A DNA stretch of 64,000 bases, from assembly GCF_029813835.1 (NCBI RefSeq), contig NZ_JARVKV010000021.1, positions 1-64,000 of the forward strand. The letters run 5' to 3'. This document shows, one piece after another, positions 24,811-32,812 of the stretch. The notes beneath the pieces are model-generated. The model was not told where the DNA came from and searched no databases. It saw nothing but the letters and a program-made list of their open reading frames with translations. Source of the DNA: Streptomyces sp. DH37 (lineage in GTDB: Bacteria > Actinomycetota > Actinomycetes > Streptomycetales > Streptomycetaceae). Position numbers and translations under genes: made by a program. Each line of letters starts with the position of its first letter. Position 1 is the first letter of the stretch.

Positions 24811-26046
24811 TCACGCCGAGAGGCCGGCCGGGGGCAGATACGCGGCGGTGGCGGTCTGCGGGGGGTGGATGATGGCCGACTCGTCGAAGCTCTGCTCGTA
24901 CTCCTGGTACTGCAGGAGGGCCAGCTCCGGCGCGTCGTGGTGCCAGTGCGCGGGGCCGCGGCCGAAGCGCACGGGGCCGCGCCAGGTGGGGAACTCCATC
25001 GCCTCCAGCGCGTCCAGCAGGTCCTCGCGGCTGTCGGAGCGGGCCGCGTCCAGAGCGGCGGCGATGATGGTGACGTCGGTGAAGTGGGTCAGCGCCGTGT
25101 CGGGCGGGAAGGAGCCGTAGCGCTCGGTGTAGCGGTCGATGAACCAGCGGCCGATGTCGGTCAGCCCCTCCCAGGAGGGCCGGTAGCGCATGGCCGGCCA
25201 CATCGTGCCGACGCCGGCCTTGCCCGACAGCCGCCAGAAGTCCTCCGAGCGCAGCGGGAACCCGAAGGTGACCATCATCGGGACGTTCGGCCGCAGGCCG
25301 ATCTCGGTGGCCTGCTCGATGATCATGTAGTTGGTCTTGATCACGGCCCCGTTGATGAACAGGTCGGGCTCGAAGTCGCGGATGGCCCGCAGCTGTTCGC
25401 GAAAGTCGACCGTGTCGTCCTGCGGGAAGTCGAACCGCAGGAACTCCATGCCGTGCCGCTGGGTGCCGTACTCGACGAGGGTGTCGGCCATCTGCTGGCC
25501 GAAGACGGTGTCCGCGGCGATCAGCCCGATGCGCCGCATGCCGGCGGAGGCCGCGAAGTCCAGCATCACCGGCACCCGGTCGGCGATGGAGAAGTACGAG
25601 CGGAAGACGTTGCGCCGCTTCTGGGCGGTGACGAGGCTGTGCCCGTTCTCGACGAAGATCGGCAGGTCGTAGCGGCTCGCCACGTCGACCACCCACGGCG
25701 TGGTGCGCAGGTGCCACTGCCCCATGGCGGCCACCACGCCGTCCACCAGGGCGAGTTTGGCCATCTGGGCGGCCGACGACTTCGCCATGCCCTCCTCGGC
25801 GGCCGTGGCCTGGTCGTCGTAGAGGACGAACTCCACCTGCCGGCCGCCGCGTGTGCCGCCGTGCTCCCGCACGTACTCGGCCCCCAGGCGCGCGCCGCGG
25901 ACGACCAGCTCGCCCGCGGTGGGGTCGCCGGGCTCGTTCAGGGGGGTGATGATGCCGATGCGCACCGGGTTGTCGCCGGCGTGCCGGTTCACCTCCTCGA
26001 CGTCGGCCCGGGCTCGGCCCTCGTGGGTGGTCGGGACGGATGTCAT
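24811..26046 (-). CDS. Cytoplasmic AmiC/UrtA-type ligand-binding protein
   Basis: This 411-residue periplasmic-binding-protein type I fold reads like substrate-binding proteins for amides, urea or branched-chain amino acids: VRIGIITPLNEPGDPTAGE, GARLGAEYV, RIGLIAADTVFGQQMADTLVEYG and NGAVIKTNYMIIEQATEIG. Unlike transport proteins it has no signal peptide, lipobox or membrane segment, and no permease or ATPase genes adjoin it. It should therefore sit in the cytoplasm as a ligand sensor, like AmiC, or as a carrier. A GAGGAG box precedes the ATG. It is the second gene of the SARP-promoted six-gene operon. Confidence 0.8.
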   Translation of the reverse strand: MTSVPTTHEGRARADVEEVNRHAGDNPVRIGIITPLNEPGDPTAGELVVRGARLGAEYVREHGGTRGGRQVEFVLYDDQATAAEEGMAKSSAAQMAKLALVDGVVAAMGQWHLRTTPWVVDVASRYDLPIFVENGHSLVTAQKRRNVFRSYFSIADRVPVMLDFAASAGMRRIGLIAADTVFGQQMADTLVEYGTQRHGMEFLRFDFPQDDTVDFREQLRAIRDFEPDLFINGAVIKTNYMIIEQATEIGLRPNVPMMVTFGFPLRSEDFWRLSGKAGVGTMWPAMRYRPSWEGLTDIGRWFIDRYTERYGSFPPDTALTHFTDVTIIAAALDAARSDSREDLLDALEAMEFPTWRGPVRFGRGPAHWHHDAPELALLQYQEYEQSFDESAIIHPPQTATAAYLPPAGLSA

Positions 26047-26073
26047 GTCGTCTCCTCGTGTGTGGGTGCGCGT

Positions 26074-27231
26074 TCAGAGGCCGAACTCGGCGAGGTAGGG
26101 CGAGAAGCGCTCCTTCAGCAGCCGTTCGCTCAGCCCGAAGTCCTCCGGCGCGTAGGCGTGGCGGCCGGTCGTCGCGTCGTTCTCCGCCGCCATGAAGGCC
26201 GTCATGCGGCGGCCGGCCTCGGCGGTCATCGGCACGCCGATGTGGTCGCACACCCGCTCGGCGGTGCCGAGCGGGTCGGCGACGAGGTCGGTGAAGTACA
26301 GGTCCAGCGGGGGCGTGGCCGTGGGACCGGCGCCGCGGCGCAGCCCGTTGAGGGCCCGGGCCGCGTGCTCCAGCCAGTACCGGCCGATCTCCTCGCGGTC
26401 CACGTCGTCGGAGCGGGCCGCGCGGACGGTCGCGGTCAGGCTGCACACGCTGGGCACCGCCACCACGGGGGAGCGGTGCAGGCGGATCACCTTGGCGTCC
26501 GGGTACACCCGGGCGAGGTCGTCGAGGTGCCACAGGTGCGAGGGGCACTTGAGCAGCACCGGGGCGCCGGGCCGCTGCCACAGCACGCAGCGCAGCTGTT
26601 CGCGGTGGAACTCGTACGCCGGGATCATCGATTGCCCGTCCAGCCAGCGCGCGTAGCCGGGCACGCGGTAGCGCAGCGCGTAGATGGAGTGGCGGAAGGA
26701 GTTGGCCGTCAGCCGGTGGCACTCCTCCGGCAGCCGCGCGGTGAGCAGGTGGATCGATCTGAAGCCGGGCGCGGCCCGGTAGTACTCCTCGATGTACGCC
26801 TCGCACGCGGCGACGAGGTCGTCGGGGTCCTCCGTCGAGGCCGGGGCCATGGTCTCCCACAGCTCGGGAGCCCGCAGACCCGGGTGCTGGGCGAGCAGGT
26901 GCTGGAGGAAGGTGGTGCCGGTGCGCAGCAGACCGGTGATGAACACCGGGCGCACGGGGACGTCGGCGATGTGCGGCACGGCCGCCGTCAGGCGCCCGAC
27001 GCGGATCTGGGTGACCAGCGAGGCCACGAGCGCGGAACGGGCCCGCTCGCGGCCCCGGGTGTGGAGCCGGGCCTCCGCGTCGATGGAACCGGCCAGTCTC
27101 CCCAGGTCGTCGAGGAAGCGCAGCGGTACCTCCGCGCCGGCCCCCGCGGTGCGGCGCGCCTCGGCCGCCAGTGAGGCCGGATCGAGGTCCGCGGTGTCCG
27201 CCGGGGAGCTGCCGGCCATATCCGGAATCAC
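26074..27231 (-). CDS. Sulfotransferase-family protein
   Basis: The 385-residue protein has the PAPS-binding P-loop in VFITGLLRTGTTFLQHLL near residue 125 and a 3'-phosphate-binding-type segment KVIRLHRSPVVAVPSVCSL near residue 250. It is family Sulfotransferase_3, whose members transfer sulfate from PAPS to a hydroxyl or amine. I place the start at GTG 27231 (GGAG just upstream); ATG 27219 is the alternative. An in-frame ATG at 27363 lies inside the promoter and upstream of the predicted transcript start. It is the first gene of the six-gene operon and could sulfate a late intermediate or a protective group. Confidence 0.8.
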   Translation of the reverse strand: MIPDMAGSSPADTADLDPASLAAEARRTAGAGAEVPLRFLDDLGRLAGSIDAEARLHTRGRERARSALVASLVTQIRVGRLTAAVPHIADVPVRPVFITGLLRTGTTFLQHLLAQHPGLRAPELWETMAPASTEDPDDLVAACEAYIEEYYRAAPGFRSIHLLTARLPEECHRLTANSFRHSIYALRYRVPGYARWLDGQSMIPAYEFHREQLRCVLWQRPGAPVLLKCPSHLWHLDDLARVYPDAKVIRLHRSPVVAVPSVCSLTATVRAARSDDVDREEIGRYWLEHAARALNGLRRGAGPTATPPLDLYFTDLVADPLGTAERVCDHIGVPMTAEAGRRMTAFMAAENDATTGRHAYAPEDFGLSERLLKERFSPYLAEFGL

Positions 27232-27339
27232 GTGCTCCTGCCTTCCGCCGAGAGAGTCGGATTCGATGAGAAAACCGCCCGAAAAGGAGGCAGCGGGATT
27301 CGATAAAGCCAGCCGCAGCGCTCGCGGTTCACTTGGCCC

Positions 27340-27384
27340 ATGGTAGAGGCGGCTATCTGACATGCCGCTGACGAATACCTGACG
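27340..27384 (-). promoter_or_regulatory. SARP-type promoter of sulfotransferase operon
   Basis: Reading leftward, heptamers CGTCAGG, CGTCAGC and TGTCAGA sit at 27384-27378, 27373-27367 and 27362-27356, an exact 11-base pitch. After 10 bases comes a -10 box TACCAT at 27345-27340. Triple heptamers on one face of the helix just before the -10 are the known binding layout of SARP activators. No good -35 is present, as expected for such promoters. Confidence 0.75.
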
Positions 27385-27483
27385 CTGTTCGCCGGAGGAA
27401 AGCCTTGCAAAAACGCCGCCGACCGTGCGACAGTGTGCGGAAAATCTCCGGACCTGGTGGTGTGCTATGGACGGGAGCAGAAG

Positions 27484-28482
27484 ATGACCGAAGCCCCGGT
27501 GAAAACAGACACCGTATTGAGCGCGATTCAGAAGTACACAGTCGGAGAAAATCCGAGTTCATTTCTCGCGCTCAACGACGGAAACAGCTACTTCGAATCC
27601 GAGAACGCTCCCGGGGTGATCGTCTACCGGACGACAGGGAGATACATGGTTCAGTTCGGCGGGCCTTTCTCACCCGTCGAGCACCGTTCCCGGCTGTTGA
27701 AGGAGTTCGTGGCCCACGCTGCCGGGCAGGGCCGGGAGATCGTGACCGTGCAGCTTCAGGGGCCGGACGCCGAGCCGTACCTGGCGGAAGGTTTCACCGT
27801 CAACCAGATCGGCGCCTCCTACGCCGTCGACCTGGAGAAGTTCACCCTGCGCGGCACCGCTTTCATGCAGCTGCGCAACAAGATTTCCCGGTCGCTGCGC
27901 AGCGGCCTGGAAATCAAGGAGGTCCCGCTCGAGCCGTGGTACGAGCGGATGCGGGAACTGGACGCCGGCTGGCTCGGCACGAAGGGCGAGGGCGCCAAGC
28001 CCCTGGAGTTCCTGGTGGGCCAGTACGGCGACGCCCACCAGCCGATGCGCCGGCTGTTCGTCGGCGTGCTCGACGGCCGCCTCACCGGCTACATCACCTA
28101 CTCGCCGGTCTACGGCTCGCGGCCGGGCTGGCTGCACGACCTGACCCGGCGGCACCCCGACTCGCCGCCCGGGGTGATGGAGGCGATCAACAAGGCCGCC
28201 ATCGACACCTTCACGGCCGAGGGCGCGCGCTGGCTCCACTTCGGCTTCACGCCCTTCACCTCGCTGGACACGCAGCCGAGGCTCCCGGGGTACAGCCGCG
28301 GCTTCCACTGGTTCATGGGCCACCTGTGGGAGCACGGCGAGGCGGTGTACCCGGCCCAGACCCAGCTCGCCTACAAGGAGAAGTGGGCGCCGGACCTCGT
28401 CCTGCCGGAGTACGTCGCCTTCCAGCACGGGGCGAGCATCCCCGCCCTGGTGCACATCTTCCGCGCGTGCAACGCCGTCTGA
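27484..28482 (+). CDS. DUF2156 aminoacyl-tRNA transferase, VlmA-like
   Basis: The 332-residue protein has the DUF2156/LPG-synthase C-terminal layout, a double GNAT fold. Seen here are FLALNDGNSYFES, GVIVYRTTGRYMVQFGGPFSP, AEGFTVNQIGASYAVDLEKF, then TAFMQLRNKISRSLRSGLEI, the block typical of MprF catalytic domains. The family moves an amino acid from aminoacyl-tRNA to an acceptor. In valanimycin biosynthesis VlmA moves serine from seryl-tRNA to a hydroxylamine, and I recall it as related to this family. With N-hydroxylase, VlmO- and VlmB-like genes adjacent and tRNA-Ser-like genes in the cluster, this is the best candidate for seryl transfer. The ATG has a GGGAG box. There are no membrane segments. 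Confidence 0.85.
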   Translation: MTEAPVKTDTVLSAIQKYTVGENPSSFLALNDGNSYFESENAPGVIVYRTTGRYMVQFGGPFSPVEHRSRLLKEFVAHAAGQGREIVTVQLQGPDAEPYLAEGFTVNQIGASYAVDLEKFTLRGTAFMQLRNKISRSLRSGLEIKEVPLEPWYERMRELDAGWLGTKGEGAKPLEFLVGQYGDAHQPMRRLFVGVLDGRLTGYITYSPVYGSRPGWLHDLTRRHPDSPPGVMEAINKAAIDTFTAEGARWLHFGFTPFTSLDTQPRLPGYSRGFHWFMGHLWEHGEAVYPAQTQLAYKEKWAPDLVLPEYVAFQHGASIPALVHIFRACNAV

Positions 28483-28579
28483 GACGGCACGGCCGCACCT
28501 CCCCCCGGCCCCCGGCGGGCGCGGCGCGGAACGCGGAGCGGGGAGACGCGGGACACAGCAGACCATGAGGAGGAACCAC

Positions 28580-28753
28580 ATGTCCGGCACGCCGCAGGAC
28601 CGGATCGACGCCGTCGGCCAGCGCGTCTTCGAGCTGTTCGGGGCCGTGGCCGCCGCTCCCGACGACCGGGAGACGGGGCGGGCCGCCGACGAGGCGCTCA
28701 GGGAGCTCGACCGGCTGCTCGACGAGGGAGGGCCCGAGGCGACGCGCCCGTAG
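28580..28753 (+). CDS. 57-residue hypothetical protein
   Basis: A short, acidic, probably all-helical protein follows the VlmA-like gene on the same strand, 97 bases later. The ATG at 28580 is preceded by a strong AGGAGG box, and an in-frame ATG at 28565 overlaps that box. No cysteines or known motif are visible. Its position suggests co-transcription with the transferase, so it might be a partner or stabilising peptide; that is only context. Confidence 0.6.
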   Translation: MSGTPQDRIDAVGQRVFELFGAVAAAPDDRETGRAADEALRELDRLLDEGGPEATRP

Positions 28754-28786
28754 CGCTCGGCGAGGGACGCCAGGGGGCCGCCCGGC

Positions 28787-30013
28787 TCAGGCCGGCGGCC
28801 CCTTCCTGGTGCGCTCCACCGCCTCCCACAGGTACCAGGACGCCACCGTGCGGTACGGCTGCCACAGCGCGCCCCGCTCCTCGATCTCCTCCCGCCCGGG
28901 CAGTTCCCTCCTGCCGAACGCGAGCGCGAAGCCGTTGCGGATGCCGTAGTCGTCCAGCGGGAGCACGTCCGGGCGGCCCAGCCGGAACATCAGGAACATC
29001 TCGGCCGTCCACCGGCCGATGCCCCGCACCGAGGACAGGTGGCGCACCACCTCCTCGTCCTCCATCTCCCGGATCGCGTCCAGTTCGGGGATCCGGCCGG
29101 AGACGACCTTCTCGGCCAGGTCCCGCAGGGAGGCCAGCTTCGGCCGCGACAGACCCGCACCGCGCAGCTGCTCGTCGGACGCGCCGAGGACCAGCTCGGG
29201 CAGCAGCCCCTCGCCGGTCTCCGGGAACAGCGCGCACACCCGGCGGTGGATCGTCGCCGCCGCCTTGGCCGCGAGCTGCTGGTAGACGATGGCCTCGGCG
29301 AGCGCGGCGAACAGGCTCGCCGCCGAGTTGAGCCGCATGGCGAACGGGCCGACCTCGTCGACGAGCCCGGCCAGGCCCGGGTCCGAGCCGCGGAGGTAGG
29401 CGACCGCCACGGCCGGGTCGAAGGGGAATCCGTTGTCCGTCAGGCCCGTCCGGCCTGCCCGGTCCGTCAGGCCCGTGGCCGGCGCCGGGGCGCCGTTCGC
29501 GCCGGCCCGCTCGATCGCCAGCAGTCCCAGCTTGGTCGCCACGCCCCCGTGCGCGGAGAAACCGCCGGGCCGGCCTCCGGCGGAGACGACACGGTGGCAG
29601 GGCACGAGCAGCGCGAAGGGGTTCCGGCCCAGCGCCTGGCCCACGGCCCGCGCGGCCCCCGGCCGCCCGAGCCGCTCGGCGACCTCGCCGTAGGTGAGCG
29701 TCGTGCCCGCGGGGATGGCCCGGGCCGCCTCGTAGACCCGCCGGCGGAACTCGGGCACGCCCGTCATGTCCAGCTCCACGGACGACAGGTCGGCCGGCTC
29801 GCCGCGCAGGTGCCGCGTGATGGCGTCGACGGCCCGGCGCACCGGGGCCGGCGGCTCCGCCGGCCGTGCGTCCGGCACCGCGCCCGCCAGGCGCTCGCGC
29901 GTTCCGGCCGCGCTGCCCTCCGGGAGCTGCACGCAGACGATCCCGTGCCCGCTCCAGGCGATTCCGCACCGGCCGAGGGCGGTGTCGAACAGTGTGAATC
30001 CGTTTTCCGTCAT
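28787..30013 (-). CDS. O6-alkylguanine transferase fused to AlkA glycosylase
   Basis: The 408-residue fusion combines two direct-repair activities. Residues about 1-170 are an Ogt/MGMT domain with the DNA-binding helix and suicide cysteine in LLVPCHRVV (Cys139). A Gly/Thr-rich linker follows. Residues about 205-408 are an AlkA-type 3-methyladenine glycosylase with the helix-hairpin-helix in VRGIGRWTAEMFLMF and the catalytic Asp in LPLDDYGIR. It would remove O6-alkyl groups and excise alkylated bases. Within an azoxy-type cluster, whose known products alkylate DNA, it is best read as a self-resistance gene. The start ATG has a weak GAAG site. Confidence 0.9.
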   Translation of the reverse strand: MTENGFTLFDTALGRCGIAWSGHGIVCVQLPEGSAAGTRERLAGAVPDARPAEPPAPVRRAVDAITRHLRGEPADLSSVELDMTGVPEFRRRVYEAARAIPAGTTLTYGEVAERLGRPGAARAVGQALGRNPFALLVPCHRVVSAGGRPGGFSAHGGVATKLGLLAIERAGANGAPAPATGLTDRAGRTGLTDNGFPFDPAVAVAYLRGSDPGLAGLVDEVGPFAMRLNSAASLFAALAEAIVYQQLAAKAAATIHRRVCALFPETGEGLLPELVLGASDEQLRGAGLSRPKLASLRDLAEKVVSGRIPELDAIREMEDEEVVRHLSSVRGIGRWTAEMFLMFRLGRPDVLPLDDYGIRNGFALAFGRRELPGREEIEERGALWQPYRTVASWYLWEAVERTRKGPPA

Positions 30014-30055
30014 GCTTCGTGCCGCCTGTTCCCGTGTCCCGCGAAATCCTATGGC

Positions 30056-30075
30056 ACCGGTGCTCGAGCACCGGT
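30056..30075. promoter_or_regulatory. 20-bp perfect palindrome upstream of repair gene
   Basis: ACCGGTGCTCGAGCACCGGT is an exact palindrome 43-62 bases upstream of the repair-fusion start codon. Reading leftward it is followed by CATAGGAT, a possible -10 region. A dimeric repressor or activator could bind here. It differs from the cluster's SARP-type sites. Confidence 0.5.
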
Positions 30076-30159
30076 CGACCGCCGCTTGACCGCCTGAAAC
30101 CGGAACGGCAGGCCGGCGTATGATGCCGACCTGCCGCTTCCCGCTCACAACGCCATTTC

Positions 30160-30180
30160 CGGTGGGCCGGACCCACCGGC
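30160..30180. terminator. 8-bp hairpin after VOC gene
   Basis: CCGGTGGG and its exact complement flank a five-base loop just five bases past the VOC-protein stop codon. It likely ends the leftward azoxy-core operon, separating it from the repair-fusion gene. Confidence 0.65.
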
Positions 30181-30185
30181 CGACG

Positions 30186-30521
30186 TCAGGAGGCGCAGAC
30201 GCAGAACTCGTTCCCGTCCAGGTCGTTCAGCACGACCCAGCCGTCGTACTTCGCCACCTCGGTGGCGCCCAGGCCCTTGATGCGCTCGACCTCCTTCTCC
30301 AGCTCGTCGGTGAAGAAGTCGAGGTGCAGGCGGTTCTTGCCCTGCCGCTTCTCCGGGACCAGCTGGAGGGACAGACCGACGGCCTTCTTGTCGGGGTCCT
30401 CGAAGTAAACGGTGGTCTCGTCGGACGACGAGACGCTGTACCCCGTCACCGCCTTCCAGAAATCGGAGGCGCGTCCGAGGTCGTTGGTGTCGACACAGAC
30501 GTTGCCGATCTGAACGGTCAC
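30186..30521 (-). CDS. VOC (glyoxalase/bleomycin-resistance) protein
   Basis: The 111-residue protein has one vicinal-oxygen-chelate fold: VCVDTNDLGRASDFWKAVTGY, then VYFEDPDKKAVGLSLQLVP, LHLDFFTDELEKEVERIKGLGA and VVLNDLDGNEFCVC. The metal ligands seen in glyoxalases (H/Q near the start, H in LHLD, E in GNEF) are mostly present. Members bind antibiotics or catalyse metal-dependent opening reactions. As the last gene of the azoxy-core operon it may sequester the product or process an intermediate. The GTG start has an AAGGAGG box. Confidence 0.82.
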   Translation of the reverse strand: MTVQIGNVCVDTNDLGRASDFWKAVTGYSVSSSDETTVYFEDPDKKAVGLSLQLVPEKRQGKNRLHLDFFTDELEKEVERIKGLGATEVAKYDGWVVLNDLDGNEFCVCAS

Positions 30522-30604
30522 TGGAGGTCCTCCTTGGACACTCTTGCGAATATTGCGACACAACACGGCGGCGCCGACCGCGCCGACGCCGCCGGGGTGG
30601 ATTC

Positions 30605-31594
30605 TTACAGAATTCTCGGAGCCTGCGCACGCAGGAGATCGATGGCCTCCGGCAGGCCCATGTACGCCAGGCGAGATTCGGCCAGCTCGTCATTCCAGCG
30701 AGCCGCGAGGTCCCACCGGGACTGAGGGGTGGTATCGAGCATCAGGCAGCCCGGGAACAGCTCGAAGTCGCGCAGCAGCTCCCGGTGCTGCAGCATGCCC
30801 TCCTGGAAGAGCTCCTCGCGGTGCATCACGAACTCGCGGTCGTTGATCTCGCCCCACAGCTCGCGGCCGCGCCGCAGGATCCCCATCACGTGGTCCCGGT
30901 CCTCCGGGTGCTTGAGCAGGTGCTCGCGCACGATGGAGCTTCCGACGGCCAGGTGGCGGATCTCGTCGATCGCCGCGCCGCGGGCGATCTCGCCGGCGAC
31001 CGGGTCGAGCACGCCCCACTTGCGCTCGCTGAGCTCCGTCGAGGCGGCCAGCACGCCCTCGATGATGATGGCGAACGCCACCACGCCGCCGATGAAGTCG
31101 CCCTCCTCGCGGGTGACGGTCCGGGCGAACTCCTTGATGGGCGTCAGGACCTGCTTCTCGTACTCGGCGCCGGTCCTGCGGATCCAGGGCATCAGCTCCT
31201 CCGCGGGCACCCCGAGGTTCAGCAGGTGGTTGCGGAAGATCATGTGGTGCCGGGCCTCGTCCATCAGCTGGGTGGAGAAGAACTCCAGCTCGGGGATGCC
31301 GGGGGCGGTGGCCACGTAGTCGGCGAGCACCCGGGTGGCGGCCTCCTCGTCCAGGGCCCGGTAGGCGAGTTCCAGGCGCAGCGCCTCGCGCAGCGGTCCG
31401 GGCTCGCGCATGTAGTCGGGGGTGACCACCGACGGGTCGTACCCCAGGGGACGGTCGCGCAGGGTCCCCTGGGCCACTGCGGAGAACCAGTAGGCCAGGT
31501 CGCACTGGTCCACGGTCAGGGACAGCGAGCCGGCTCCGTCCAGCAGGCCGGGAGCCTCGTCCCAGTCGGCCTCGACCGGTATCTCAGTGGTCAT
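30605..31594 (-). CDS. Ferritin-like diiron protein, VlmB-like
   Basis: The 329-residue, all-helical protein carries two E-x-x-H motifs of diiron oxygenases: DEARHH (Glu113, His116) and DEIRHL (Glu211, His214). Glu179 in IIIEGV and acidic residues near 83 complete the ligand set. The length and pattern resemble ribonucleotide-reductase R2-like and VlmB-type proteins. In valanimycin biosynthesis VlmB, a non-haem diiron enzyme, is reported to oxidise a hydrazine intermediate to the azoxy group. Its place in one operon with a flavin reductase, a VlmO-like membrane protein and an N-hydroxylase supports that role. The ATG follows GAGGAG. Confidence 0.83.
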   Translation of the reverse strand: MTTEIPVEADWDEAPGLLDGAGSLSLTVDQCDLAYWFSAVAQGTLRDRPLGYDPSVVTPDYMREPGPLREALRLELAYRALDEEAATRVLADYVATAPGIPELEFFSTQLMDEARHHMIFRNHLLNLGVPAEELMPWIRRTGAEYEKQVLTPIKEFARTVTREEGDFIGGVVAFAIIIEGVLAASTELSERKWGVLDPVAGEIARGAAIDEIRHLAVGSSIVREHLLKHPEDRDHVMGILRRGRELWGEINDREFVMHREELFQEGMLQHRELLRDFELFPGCLMLDTTPQSRWDLAARWNDELAESRLAYMGLPEAIDLLRAQAPRIL

Positions 31595-31652
31595 CGCGAT
31601 TCACTCCTCGTGTGTCTCGGGTGTGGGCGGGGTGCCGGGCGCCTGCGGCGCG

Positions 31653-32222
31653 TCAGAGGTCGGCGGTGCCGGGGGCCGGTGAGCCCTCCTGGCACAGACC
31701 CCCGGCGAAGGAGAGCAGCGGGACGCCGGTCCCCGGCGCCCCGGCGATCACCTCGGCGGTGATCAGGTCGTGGTCTCCGATCCGCTGGCTCCCCAGGTAG
31801 GCGCACGCCATGTGGGCCAGGGAGCCGTCGAGCAGCGGGGCGCCGGTGTGGCGGTCCGTGCTCCAGACGACGTCGGCGAACTGGGCGCCGCCCTGGCCCC
31901 GGTCGGGCGAGGCGAACCAGCGGGCGACGGAGGCCTGTTCGGAGGAGAGGACATTGACCGAAAACGAACCTGACTTGCGGGCCAGCTCCGTGAAGCCCGA
32001 CGAGAGCCGCAGACAGGCGCCGAGCACCAGCGGGGTACGGGATATGGCCACCAGCGAACTGACCGTGGTGCCGTGCAGCAGGCCGTCGCTGTTGACCGTC
32101 AGCACGGTGACGCCGGAGGCCAGGCAGCGCAGCGCCCGGCGGCTCGTGCCGCTGTCCGTGGACTGCTGGATACCGACCGTCACCAGTTCGCCGGACCCGG
32201 GCGCGCCGGAAACGGAACTCAA
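31653..32222 (-). CDS. Flavin reductase
   Basis: The 189-residue flavin reductase-like protein carries RRALRCLASGVTVLTV, GTTVSSLVAISRTPLVLGACL and SFSVNVLSSEQASVARWFASP, then HMACAYLGSQRIGDHDLITAEV. This is the HpaC/VlmR class that supplies reduced flavin to a partner oxygenase. I assign the start to TTG 32222, which overlaps the TGA of the membrane-protein gene and has an AGGGAG box; an internal GTG is the alternative. The partner is most likely the N-hydroxylase two genes upstream. Confidence 0.85.
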   Translation of the reverse strand: MSSVSGAPGSGELVTVGIQQSTDSGTSRRALRCLASGVTVLTVNSDGLLHGTTVSSLVAISRTPLVLGACLRLSSGFTELARKSGSFSVNVLSSEQASVARWFASPDRGQGGAQFADVVWSTDRHTGAPLLDGSLAHMACAYLGSQRIGDHDLITAEVIAGAPGTGVPLLSFAGGLCQEGSPAPGTADL

Positions 32223-32737
32223 AGCGTCGCTCCCTGCCTGACCTCCGCGGCCTCGGGCGCCGCGGGTCCGGGCACGGGTCCGGCCACCTGGGAGCGCAGC
32301 CGCAGCCGGTCGGCGATCCTCTCGTACAGCGGGTCGGTGCCCACCGGCTCGAAGGGGAGGCCGAAGGGCTTGAGGAAGTTGCCGAACAGCCCGCGGTCGC
32401 CGAACACGTGGAACGGGATGGCCAGCAGCGCCCACTCCGGACCCACCAGCCACAGCCACAGGCCCACCACCGCGGCCTGCGTGATCAGACTGTGCATGGT
32501 GTTGTAGAGGACGTAGTAGACCTTGGAGATGCGGCCGTCGGAACTCCGGCGGAACGCGATCGCTCCGGGTATGTAGCCGAAGAGGTCTATGTAGGCGAAC
32601 AGCGCGATGAAGGGGATCCAGCGGATCTCCCCGAAATGGATGATGATGAGCACGATCGACAGGGCGAAACCGACGAGGTACTCCGCTCTGTGCAACCGAA
32701 AAGTGTTCCGTGTCTCGAACGGATTCTTCTGGTCCAT
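32219..32737 (-). CDS. Small integral membrane protein, VlmO-like
   Basis: The 172-residue protein has about four hydrophobic helices: YLVGFALSIVLIII, WIPFIALFAYIDLFGYI, LITQAAVVGLWLWLV and ALLAIPFHVFG. Conserved-looking polar residues lie at the helix ends (HFGEIRW, YNTMHS, PFHVFGDRGLFGN), which suggests an enzyme rather than a plain anchor. In valanimycin biosynthesis the membrane protein VlmO is reported to act in N-N bond formation after seryl transfer. Length, topology and position between the diiron and N-hydroxylase genes fit that, though I cannot align it. The ATG has a GGAGGAG box. Confidence 0.72.
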   Translation of the reverse strand: MDQKNPFETRNTFRLHRAEYLVGFALSIVLIIIHFGEIRWIPFIALFAYIDLFGYIPGAIAFRRSSDGRISKVYYVLYNTMHSLITQAAVVGLWLWLVGPEWALLAIPFHVFGDRGLFGNFLKPFGLPFEPVGTDPLYERIADRLRLRSQVAGPVPGPAAPEAAEVRQGATL

Positions 32738-32812
32738 GGTCTCCTCCGTAAGCCGTCACACGGCCGGTGACTTCCGGGTCGTGCCTCCGGTGTTTCCGTC
32801 TGGGGTCGCCGA

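Noticed and set aside
24811..26046. Lipoprotein component of an ABC importer
   Set aside because: There is no signal peptide or lipobox, and no permease or ATPase gene adjoins it.
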